Origin: Jaminaea rosea
Taxonomy: Eukaryota; Basidiomycota; Exobasidiomycetes; Microstromatales
Reading direction: 5' to 3'
DNA: 64,000 nt
Assembly: GCF_003144245.1 (NCBI RefSeq)
Contig: NW_020289983.1
Span: forward strand, 620,001 to 684,000
In this document: positions 31,352 to 39,383 of the stretch, piece after piece
Layout: every line of letters starts with the position of its first letter
Position numbering within the stretch: the stretch's first letter is position 1
Made by a program: the position numbers and the translations under genes
The notes under the pieces: generated by a model
Seen by the model: the letters and a program-made list of their open reading frames with translations, nothing else
The model's database searches: none
Told to the model about the DNA's origin: nothing

Positions 31352-33133
31352 ATGGCCATCCCCCCCGCCAGTGCCTCGTCCCGGCCTCCTCACTCGAACG
31401 GCGCCTCCTCCCTCCTCCTCCCCGAGCTACCCGCAGAGCTCCTGCTGCGTATCTTCTCTCATCTCCCTTTCTCATCCCTCGCGTCCCTTTCCCTCACATG
31501 TAGGGGCCTGCATCGCTCGGTAGACGAGATAGGATGGACGACCTGGCTGCTAAGCCGGAGCGAGGATAATGATCCCGACCCGCAGCGCAGAATCGAGGTG
31601 CTCAGCCGCGAAGAAGGGAATCAGAGTGGCTTAAAAAGAGTGAGAGAGATGAGGCGATGCGATGAGGTGTGGGCGAGCAAGGCAGTAAGGGCTAGAGGGT
31701 TTGGGTACAAGGAGTTGCTCCTGGCCAGCAGCGGCAGTGATGCTATGGAGCCGATTAATGGGAGCGGTGGCCGACCACCGAGGGACTGGCCGGCTTTCCC
31801 TTGCGCCAAGCTTTGCGCGCAGGGTCTCATAGTGGCAATGAGGAGCCTCGTCGTCTTCTGGTCCAGCGCATCGCTACAGGATCAGGCGGGGATCTGCTCG
31901 GATAGGAAGCCGAGGGTGTATCATTTGGGTGAGGCGAGCGGGTGGCAGGAGATCAATGCAGTCGAGGTGCTAGAGGCCCAACCGGATAGCATCGTTCTTG
32001 CTGTAGGACGCTTTCATGGCGTGCTCGAGCTGTGGCGTCTGCCCATTGGCGTCGACGACGGCGGAGGCGGCAAGGCTAGAGCCCGGGGGATGGGGAGCTG
32101 TGAACCCTCACCGGGCAAGCCAGGGAGCGTACAGTCCATCTCTTATCTGCCCGAGGAGCGCCTTCTGGCCATAGGTTGGAAAGACGGGCACGTAGCGCTG
32201 TACACGCTCAATACTCGCTGCGAGCTCGAGCCCCTATTCTCCTGGAAGATCCCCCGCAACGCCAAGCTGTGGTGCCTCCACCTCGGCCTGCACTACCTAG
32301 GCGGCGAGCCCTGGCTAGCCATCGGTTGTCAGGCGAACACGGAGCCGGGGTGCAACCCCTCGCCCCTCATCATCTACACGGACGTGCTACACTGGGCAAA
32401 TCAGTGCGCCGCCGCCCACCGTGAGGGGCGGCCCCGCCCCTCCCCTGCGGTGATCTGGCCCATCAACCCGTCCCGCACATCCATCTATGCCCTCGCCTCT
32501 CCCCGTCCCTCCATGTCCTCCCCAACATTCCCCACACACACCCTCTACGCAGGCTGTCACAACGGCACAATTGTAGCCCTGGACGTATCCCAAGGCGGGA
32601 AGTTCCTCGCACGCTATCGTGACGCATACGACGATTCGCCCGTGTACAGCCTTTCGCTCGGCGTGGGTCAAGGGTCGAGGAGCATAGCAGCTGGAACGGG
32701 ACGACATGGTTGCTTAAAGTTGTACGAGCAGGGTAGGGATCGTGAGCCCTTGTCCTATCCCGAGCAGCATGGGGATGTTCCCAAGTCACCGGGAGAAGGC
32801 GGGGAAGGGTGGACCCTTTTCCCACCTTCACCGCCGCCTTGTAATTCTCCGACGTATGCCGTCGTGGGGGAGCATGGGAGGTTGTTCTGTGCTGGGAGGG
32901 AGAAGTGTTGGGAGTTTGATGCGAGGGGGACGGCGAGGAGTGGGATGCGGGATGAGGCGATTAGGTGTAAAGGGGCAGCGTGGTATAGGCATCGGGAGAT
33001 GGTGTTGATGAGGACGTGTGGTGAAGAGGGGGAGGGGGGCGAGAAGCAAGAGGAGGAGAAAAAGGACAACAAGAAGAAGGGAAAGCGATGGAGTGCTGGT
33101 GGGAAGGGATTTTGGCGCGGTCGTAGACGGTGA
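31352..33133 (+). CDS. F-box protein with probable beta-propeller
   Basis: Single exon, 593 residues. An F-box lies at about 24-65: LPELPAELLLRIFSHLPFSS then LASLSLTCRGLHRSVDEIGW, which recruits Skp1 of SCF ubiquitin ligases. After a ~50-residue linker the rest has weak WD-like strands (e.g. VRGVVVFWSSA-like around 31840, ERLLAIGWKDGHVALYTL, TLYAGCHNGTIVALDVSQGG, RSIAAGTGRHGCLKLYEQG), typical of F-box/WD proteins that bind a substrate. No clear GH-WD pairs are present, so the propeller is inferred. The C-terminus is a Lys/Glu-rich tail (KQEEEKKDNKKKGKRW). I cannot name the substrate. Confidence 0.7.
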   Translation: MAIPPASASSRPPHSNGASSLLLPELPAELLLRIFSHLPFSSLASLSLTCRGLHRSVDEIGWTTWLLSRSEDNDPDPQRRIEVLSREEGNQSGLKRVREMRRCDEVWASKAVRARGFGYKELLLASSGSDAMEPINGSGGRPPRDWPAFPCAKLCAQGLIVAMRSLVVFWSSASLQDQAGICSDRKPRVYHLGEASGWQEINAVEVLEAQPDSIVLAVGRFHGVLELWRLPIGVDDGGGGKARARGMGSCEPSPGKPGSVQSISYLPEERLLAIGWKDGHVALYTLNTRCELEPLFSWKIPRNAKLWCLHLGLHYLGGEPWLAIGCQANTEPGCNPSPLIIYTDVLHWANQCAAAHREGRPRPSPAVIWPINPSRTSIYALASPRPSMSSPTFPTHTLYAGCHNGTIVALDVSQGGKFLARYRDAYDDSPVYSLSLGVGQGSRSIAAGTGRHGCLKLYEQGRDREPLSYPEQHGDVPKSPGEGGEGWTLFPPSPPPCNSPTYAVVGEHGRLFCAGREKCWEFDARGTARSGMRDEAIRCKGAAWYRHREMVLMRTCGEEGEGGEKQEEEKKDNKKKGKRWSAGGKGFWRGRRR

Positions 33134-33435
33134 AGCGGTGAGGCGGTGAAGCGGTGACGGATGAATGATGAGCCACGCTTTTTCAACGGTGACTTGACCT
33201 TGCCTGCTCTTGGTCGCGTGCGCGTGGGCGGGAGTGAGCGAGTCCAACACTTGGGCCCCGCCTTTGCCCTCGTCGATGCGGGCCGACGGCGATGCCAGTT
33301 CCGAATCGATCAGGGGCCGAGTCGACATGCGCAGTCGTGCGAGCAATCAGGCCGCGATCTTGGTCACTTCTCGTTCTCCCTTTTCCCTTTCTCTCGTCAT
33401 CTTCTCGTCACCACCCACCAATCATGCTCATCTAA
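33134..33435. other. Intergenic, promoter of BAR-ArfGAP gene
   Basis: This 302-bp stretch has a GCGGTGAGGCGGTGAAGCGGTGA repeat-like patch at about 33135-33158 right after the F-box gene stop. No gene is seen. Confidence 0.35.
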
Positions 33436-36400
33436 ATGCCGCCACCCACGTCTGCCCCTTCCCCATCCACAAACCTCCCACTCCGCTGGGATCACGCCGA
33501 CCTTTCACAGATCGACGCATCGCAAGACTCTCCCTCGCTGCGCGCCTCGATCTCCAATCTCTCTCGACGGACAACAACGATCAAGCGGGCATGCAAGGCC
33601 ATCCTCAAGGCCACAGCGCAGGTAAAGGCACACCTTATTGCCCTCGAGCTACATCAGGCCGCGCTAGATGAGAGCTTGGCATCGCTCCATCAGCTCTGCC
33701 CTGGGCTGGAACATGTTGCGCAGTTGACGGCCAGCAGAGCGCGGGCGGGTGCCGCAAAGAGGAGGGAGGAGGAACTCAAAGTGTTGAGCAATAATGTGGA
33801 GGAACCGCTGCAGAGGTTGATCGAACGATGTAGGGCTGCTCAGGATGCCGAACGCAAGTTTGATTCCTTGAGCAAGGCGTACTATTCGGCTACGCAGAGA
33901 TGGTTGGGCACAACAGGGGCTACGTCGTCTTCTCCCTCTTCTGCGCAGGTAGAGGAGGAGGACAAGCAACGACAGCGCGACCTGCTTTTTGCCCTGGCCA
34001 GACTGCAGCTCATGGAATGTCTCGCCTCTTTGCATGGAGGAGAAGCAGAGGTCGACATCGCAGCAAGCTACCTAGCGGGCTTTAAGGGAGGGGAATCGGA
34101 TGCGGCTGCGTCTACAAGCGCAGCCGCTGATTTGGAAACGAAGCTGGCTGAGCAGCGACAGCGCGTCGAGGATGAACGCTCAAAGCGACAAGGCGAAGCT
34201 CGCGCTCTTGAAGTCGAGCTGGAAGCATGCAACGTCAGCCTGGAGAGGACCATTAGTCCTGGAGGAAGCTCGCAGATTGCCACGACGTCAACGCCGATGA
34301 ACGGTGGTGGAGGGAGCAGCAGCCCACAGAAGAGTGGCGGAGCAGGGGCAGGACAAGGCGGCGGTCGACTGCGCAATATACTCAACACTTTCGCGAGTGA
34401 TGCGTCGCAGGACAGCAGTGGCGGGGGCCCCTCGATCTCGCCGCTGAAAGGATTGAGGCAGCGTCTCTTCCAACACGGTAACAGTCCACCCCTCCGCAGG
34501 CCCGCCTCGGGGAAAGGAAGCGCCGACTTTGTCATGGTACCCACGCCGAGCGGGAGTGCTGCCTCATCCATGGACCTACCCACGCCTCGCAGCCCGGCTC
34601 GCAGTCCACCCACACCGCGTCGCTCTATCAGCATGTCAGGCCGAGCGAAATCCAGTGCCGCTCAAGACGCGAGGCGCAAGGCAATGGAGGCTCGTCGCGA
34701 CGATGACGCTCCCAGTTCCACCTCGCCGCCTACAAGCCCCCCACCCACACAAGCAACAGCCCTACGAAGTAGCCTCTCCCCCCCTCTCCCTCGTCCAGGC
34801 CCCGTCCCGACTCCCATATCCCGCAAGAGGGAAGGAGTCCTCTACGTTCTCACCAAACCTGCTCCCCTCTCCCACTCTCACTCCCACTCCCTTCCTCTCA
34901 ATATCACCACGACGCTCGGCGTGGGTACGGCCGACTGGCACGAAGCCTGGGTGGTCCTCTCCGGCTCGGGCCACTTGGGCGAATATGCCGCGTGGCGCGA
35001 GGCGAACATGGTTCCCTCCCACAAGCTCATCGATCTAAGATTCGCTACCGTCCGGCCCACTTCGCGACTCAACAGTGTTGCTACTTCTGCCACGTCCTCT
35101 GCGGGCGCAGGCCCGGGCGTAGGGGAAAGGGAGAAGGAGAAGGAGGGACGTAAATGGACCTTCGAAGTCGTCACCCGCGACGAGACGCGCAGGGTTTACC
35201 AAGCTACGAGCGAGGGGGAGATGCAGGCCTGGATGCGTGGGATTGAGAAGGCGATTGAGAGTCTGATCAATGGGACGAGCAGTGTACGGCAGGTTGACAA
35301 GGTGGCGCGCAATCATGAGAGGGAGAGAGGCTCTGGCGCTGACGGGGCGAGGCAGGTGAGCGGGGGGGCTGAGGAGTGGGGCACGACGACCGCGATGACG
35401 ACGGGGGGTCCGGGGAGTCCGCAGCCGCCTCCGACGGACGCACTGGGCCAACATCGCGCCTTCACGCAGAGTCTGACGGACCTTAGCGATACGGGGATGG
35501 CCGCGCGCCTCTTCCATCACCACCATCATCGGGATCGCTCCGTCCAAGCGACACCAAAATCGCCCCTTTCCCCTGCTGCATCGTTCAGTGGCGCTTTTGG
35601 TGGTGGCGGCGGTGGCGGCGGCGGTGTAGGGTTCGACCGGGCGTCAACAGCAGCGAAGCATCTCAGCCTCGGTGGAGGGGGAGGGACACACCTGACGACC
35701 CTGTCCGAAGCTGAGCGGAGCGATAGTCAAGCTGAAGCAGAGGATCAGGCGGAGAAGCGCAACGGCTACAGGCATGGGCATAGACGACGAACGCGGAGTG
35801 GCGTGCAGTCCTCCGCCTCCACCTCTGCATCGTACACCGGCCTGGGCATATCGAACGAAACGCCCGTCTCGGGTTATATCATTGCTGGGAGCAGCAGAGA
35901 GGCTTCACAGGCTGAACCGGGCAAGGCATTGGACGCGGACTTCGATCGACGTATTGAAGAAATGGTGCACCAGTCTTACGGAGCTGGACCGAAGGGGGGC
36001 GTTGTGGAGGACCGACCGCAGGCGCAGGCGCTAGCACAAGATGCGATACAGGTCAACCCGGCCTCATCGGGTATCTCGTTTCCCACCAGCTCTCCCTCTC
36101 CTTCAACGTACACCATTCCCCCGCCAAAAGCCGCAGCGTCCTCCCCCTCCCCCTCATCCTCCTCCTCCTCCTCTTCCCCCCTCCACCCCAAACCAAGCGC
36201 ATCTCCCCCCGTCCCCCTCCCCCTCTCAGAACGAATCGACCACCTCTCCCGTCTCCCCACCAACTCCACCTGTTTCGACTGCCATACCCCCTCCCCACGC
36301 TGGGCCTCTATAGCCTTGCAGGGCCAGCCTACGTGCATCTTCCTCTGCATCGCCTGTTCCGGGATGCACCGCTCCCTGGGGGTGGCGGTGAGTCGGGTCA

Positions 36401-36597
36401 AGAGCGTGGATCTGGATGCGTGGAGCGAGGAGCAGGTCACGGTGGCCGAGATGTGTGGGGGAAATGAGGGGATGAGACGTATTTGGGAGGCGGGGATGGG
36501 GGAAGGGGAGAGGGGAGTGGGGGAGGGGAGGGAGTGGTGGGTGAGGAAGTATGTGAAGGGGGAGTGGAAGAGAAGCGTTCCTGAAGGGGAGGCGTGA
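33436..36597 (+). CDS. BAR-PH-ArfGAP protein (ACAP/Csx2 type)
   Basis: Single exon, 1053 residues. The N-terminal ~250 residues are helical and BAR-like (EELKVLSNNVEEPLQRLIER, CRAAQDAERKFDSLSKAYY, LLFALARLQLMECLASLHGG), then a disordered region, then a PH domain about 475-615 (KREGVLYVLTKPA, WHEAWVVLSGSGHLGEYAAW, RKWTFEVVTRDETRRVYQAT, MQAWMRGIEKAIESL). The ArfGAP zinc finger is near residues 945-980: CFDCHTPSPRWASIAL, then FLCIACSGMHRSLG with the arginine of 'CxxCxxxxR' present and VSRVKSVDLD after it. It should stimulate GTP hydrolysis by Arf on curved membranes. The gap between the two Cys pairs is 21 residues instead of the usual 16, due to an insert QGQPTC. A run of five to six histidines occurs near residue 694. 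Confidence 0.88.
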   Translation: MPPPTSAPSPSTNLPLRWDHADLSQIDASQDSPSLRASISNLSRRTTTIKRACKAILKATAQVKAHLIALELHQAALDESLASLHQLCPGLEHVAQLTASRARAGAAKRREEELKVLSNNVEEPLQRLIERCRAAQDAERKFDSLSKAYYSATQRWLGTTGATSSSPSSAQVEEEDKQRQRDLLFALARLQLMECLASLHGGEAEVDIAASYLAGFKGGESDAAASTSAAADLETKLAEQRQRVEDERSKRQGEARALEVELEACNVSLERTISPGGSSQIATTSTPMNGGGGSSSPQKSGGAGAGQGGGRLRNILNTFASDASQDSSGGGPSISPLKGLRQRLFQHGNSPPLRRPASGKGSADFVMVPTPSGSAASSMDLPTPRSPARSPPTPRRSISMSGRAKSSAAQDARRKAMEARRDDDAPSSTSPPTSPPPTQATALRSSLSPPLPRPGPVPTPISRKREGVLYVLTKPAPLSHSHSHSLPLNITTTLGVGTADWHEAWVVLSGSGHLGEYAAWREANMVPSHKLIDLRFATVRPTSRLNSVATSATSSAGAGPGVGEREKEKEGRKWTFEVVTRDETRRVYQATSEGEMQAWMRGIEKAIESLINGTSSVRQVDKVARNHERERGSGADGARQVSGGAEEWGTTTAMTTGGPGSPQPPPTDALGQHRAFTQSLTDLSDTGMAARLFHHHHHRDRSVQATPKSPLSPAASFSGAFGGGGGGGGGVGFDRASTAAKHLSLGGGGGTHLTTLSEAERSDSQAEAEDQAEKRNGYRHGHRRRTRSGVQSSASTSASYTGLGISNETPVSGYIIAGSSREASQAEPGKALDADFDRRIEEMVHQSYGAGPKGGVVEDRPQAQALAQDAIQVNPASSGISFPTSSPSPSTYTIPPPKAAASSPSPSSSSSSSSPLHPKPSASPPVPLPLSERIDHLSRLPTNSTCFDCHTPSPRWASIALQGQPTCIFLCIACSGMHRSLGVAVSRVKSVDLDAWSEEQVTVAEMCGGNEGMRRIWEAGMGEGERGVGEGREWWVRKYVKGEWKRSVPEGEA

Positions 36598-36770
36598 TTG
36601 ATCGCTCGTATGGAGCGGGGAGCAGATTCACTCGCCTCGCCTCGCCTCGCCTCGCCTCGCCTTGCCTCGATATGTGAGAGGATCAATTGATCGTGGATAT
36701 ACCCGCCCATCTCTGCAATACATTCGCCTGCAGTCTGCAGCCTGCAACCTGCAACCTACGACCTACAACC
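36598..36770. repeat. (CTCGC)6 satellite in convergent spacer
   Basis: The 173-bp spacer between two convergent genes contains six perfect CTCGC units at 36631-36660, with CTTGC and CTCGA degenerate units after, and a TGCARCC-like run (about 36729-36760). No gene. Confidence 0.8.
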
Positions 36771-38261
36771 TCAAAACCCATATCTCGCCTGTGACCCCCT
36801 CTTATTCTCCCTCGCCCTAGCCCACCGCTCCTCAAGTCCATCGCGTTTCTCGTCCGCCTGAGCAAAGAGGCTACTCAACTGACCCTTAGCTCGGGCGCGT
36901 TGATTGGTCAATTTATCCCTCCCTCCAGCAGCAGTAGCAGCGCCCTTCTTCCCTCCTCGGCCGCGGGCAGCGTTGTCCTCGTCAAATTCGTCGTCGTCGT
37001 AATCGTCCCCTTGCTCCCGAACCGCTCCTGCCGCAGCGGCGTACTTTGCGTCTAGACGCGTGGCAGCAGCTTCGTCCGTCCCCATTCCACCTCGACCAAC
37101 CGCACCGCGTACGGAAGCGAGTTGCGCGGCATCCACGCTCCTCAACCCCTGCAGGTCCTTGTACCCCGCAGCGAGGAGCTGTTGACGCTGTCGCTCATCG
37201 AGCCCCCCTCCTCCCTCCCTGCCTCCCTCGCCCTCAGCGCCCGATTCCGTCTCCGCCTGGCGCTGGAGCTGTTCGTCGCGCTGCGCGAGCGCAAAGGCCT
37301 CGTGCGCCTCTGGGGTTACGGGGATCCAAGACCCGTCTGGGTTTTGAGCCCAGCCGGGGTATGGATTGGTGGAGGAGTGGAGGGAAGGGGCGGATGATAC
37401 GGTTATGGTTGTTGTGGGGGTTGAGCGGGAGGTGCTGACCTGATTGCGGTTGGAGGAGGAGGAGGAGGAAGAGGAAGAATGGGAGGACGCAGTAGTAGAG
37501 AGACCGAAGAAGTCCATTACGGGCTCTCTTGCGGGTTGCGGGGAAGGGCGCTTGGCGTTGGCTCTGGCTGACGTAGCCGGTTTGGAGGACGAGGCGATCG
37601 GTTCGTCGTGTACTGAGCGTACAGTCGCAATCTCCTTGCTACTACTCGGCCTTGCTTCCAAAGACGGCGCGACCCTAACAGCTCCCTCTGTCTTGGCCTT
37701 GCTGGGCGCAGAAGCATTAGGCTTGAGACCGAGCATGGCCCTGAAATCTGCGTTTCCCTTTGCCTTCTTGACTGTGTCCCCACCGCCGACAGCAGGTGCA
37801 CCCGGCTCGTCATCCACTATCTCCATCCGCGACTCGGCCATGACTTCTCGCGGCGGAGGAGTTGGTGGGCCTTTTCTGCTGGGCGCTGGGAGCATACCGA
37901 AGAGGGCGTGAGAAGAAGAAGAAGAAGCCGCTGCTGGCTTCACTGCTGGTGGAGGATCGTTGGACTTCTGTCTCTTCTGCTTCTGCGATCCTCCATCGCC
38001 GTCGTCGTTGCCATCGTCTTGGCTGCGCAGTTCAGCCAAGCTGCCAAGCTTGATCTGGTGATGCTGTTTACGCTTCGCTGATGGAGGCGGTAGAGAGGCA
38101 AAGAGACCGCTGGATGGACGCTTAGCCGTTTGAGGAGGAGGAGCAGAAGTAGGCTGAGCAGCGGCGAGTCCCGTGCTTGGACCTACGCCTACATCTTGAA
38201 CATCATCGCCGTCCGAGTCTGATCCGGAGCCGTAGCCAGCTAGAGCGCTTATGCCAGACAT
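36771..38261 (-). CDS. PRCC-family protein
   Basis: Single exon, 496 residues from ATG 38261. PRCC (papillary renal carcinoma fusion partner; PF10253) is a nuclear, pre-mRNA-splicing-associated protein said to bind MAD2B. Seen: the start MSGISALAGYGSGSDSDGDD, like PRCC's 'SLVAYGSSDsD' opening; LFASLPPPSAKRKQ and FRAMLGLKPNASAPSK in the middle; and the conserved C-terminus with QRARAKGQLSSLFAQADEKR, GLEERWARARENKRGSQAR and the terminal YGF, matching 'K.Qi..Li..Ak....LEe.WAenr..rrqtqaKYGF'. The middle is low complexity. In-frame sequence above 38261 opens only from a TTG. It is divergent from mL54 (262 bp between the starts). Confidence 0.8.
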   Translation of the reverse strand: MSGISALAGYGSGSDSDGDDVQDVGVGPSTGLAAAQPTSAPPPQTAKRPSSGLFASLPPPSAKRKQHHQIKLGSLAELRSQDDGNDDGDGGSQKQKRQKSNDPPPAVKPAAASSSSSHALFGMLPAPSRKGPPTPPPREVMAESRMEIVDDEPGAPAVGGGDTVKKAKGNADFRAMLGLKPNASAPSKAKTEGAVRVAPSLEARPSSSKEIATVRSVHDEPIASSSKPATSARANAKRPSPQPAREPVMDFFGLSTTASSHSSSSSSSSSNRNQVSTSRSTPTTTITVSSAPSLHSSTNPYPGWAQNPDGSWIPVTPEAHEAFALAQRDEQLQRQAETESGAEGEGGREGGGGLDERQRQQLLAAGYKDLQGLRSVDAAQLASVRGAVGRGGMGTDEAAATRLDAKYAAAAGAVREQGDDYDDDEFDEDNAARGRGGKKGAATAAGGRDKLTNQRARAKGQLSSLFAQADEKRDGLEERWARARENKRGSQARYGF

Positions 38262-38523
38262 CGTTGTATGCTGTGTGATTGCTCTTGACGAAATCGACTG
38301 GTAGGGAACGAAGGCAAGACAACCTGGAAATGCGATCCGATCCAAGCCAAGCGCGCCTCATGCACCTCAAGGGCTCAGTCCGCCTCCCGCCTCCCGCCTC
38401 TCGAGGGAAGCGGAACGGGACGGGAAAATCGTCAGGCGACTGGGTATTGGCCCATTGGACTTGGCTCTCACTTTGACTTCTCAGCAATCACTTCTTGTAA
38501 CATCTTCCCCCCCTCGATAGACG

Positions 38524-39302
38524 ATGTCTCTATTCGTCGCTTCTTGCACAGCAACTACGAGGCGAGCAATCGGCGCACAGACACAACTGTCGCTGCGAAG
38601 CTATGCTTCCTCGTCCAAGAGCGTAGCAACAGCCGCAACCCCTACGCCGGCTGCTTCATCCGCGCAATCCCCCAGTACTTCCTCCTCCTCAAGTGGAGCC
38701 TCCTCTTCAAAATCAAGTGAGTCCCCACTCCGCCTTCTGCTACACCCTTCACCCCTTCCTCCTCTTGCGACTCATCTCACTAATTTACTCCCTCTCGCGC
38801 AGCCCTCCCCCCCTCCTCCTGCCCAGCAGGCACCCCCATGCCAGGCCTCCAACTCCTCAAAGACAAGCCAGACCTAATCGCCCTCCCAGATTCTGACTAC
38901 CCGGCCTGGCTCTGGGACCTCCTAAGCGACCCAGCAATGAAGACCACACACGCCTCGGTAGAAGGCGGGCCCGGTATCCTGGGCGGCGGCGCTTCCGGCG
39001 CGACCCTAGAGGAGAGTGCGGCAGGTGGTGGTGGTGTGGGCAGCAAGGGCACGACGACCAAGGGCGAGGCGCGTATCAAGCAAAAGCAGGAGATGCGTGA
39101 GCGTCGTCAGGCTTTCGCTGCTGCTCAGGCGGCCAAGAAGAAGGGGGTAGCGATGGGTAATGTGAGCGCAGAGGAGGTGGCAGCGCAGATGGCCGAAGGG
39201 GCCGTGCAGGGTGGTGATGCTGTTGCTGAAGAGAGGAAGAAGAGGGAGTTGAGGAGGAAGAATAGGGAGGGCATTAAGGCGAGGAACTTCTTGGGTAGAT
39301 AA
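38524..39302 (+). CDS. Mitochondrial large-subunit ribosomal protein mL54 (MRPL37), two exons
   Basis: Exons 38524-38716 and 38803-39302 encode 230 residues. The N-terminus is an Arg/Ser-rich mitochondrial presequence (MSLFVASCTATTRRAIGAQT). The 86-nt intron (GTGAGT, CAG) is phase 1; splicing yields PPSSCPAGTPMPGLQLLKDK, then PDLIALPDSDYPAWLWDLL, the hallmark of yeast Mrpl37/mL54 ('SSC.AGT.L.GLn..K...d..aLpD.EYP.WLW'). The C-terminus RRKNREGIKARNFLGR fits the basic 'R...R..IK..NFL' end. The Gly/Ala-rich segment between (about 115-150) is longer than in yeast (105 aa total). Confidence 0.88.
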
Positions 39303-39383
39303 GAGGGCCAGAGGTGGTACGGGATGAATGGTATGGTTTGAGATGACATGAGGGTATAGCATTGCGATTGCGTTGCGGGGCGA
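39303..39383. other. Very short convergent spacer
   Basis: Only 81 bases separate two convergent stop codons, so their 3' UTRs almost surely overlap. No terminator-like feature is visible. Confidence 0.4.

Noticed and set aside
36598-36770. CTCGC tandem as a telomere-like or centromeric repeat
   Set aside because: It is only six units long and sits between two ordinary genes; it is best read as a local microsatellite.
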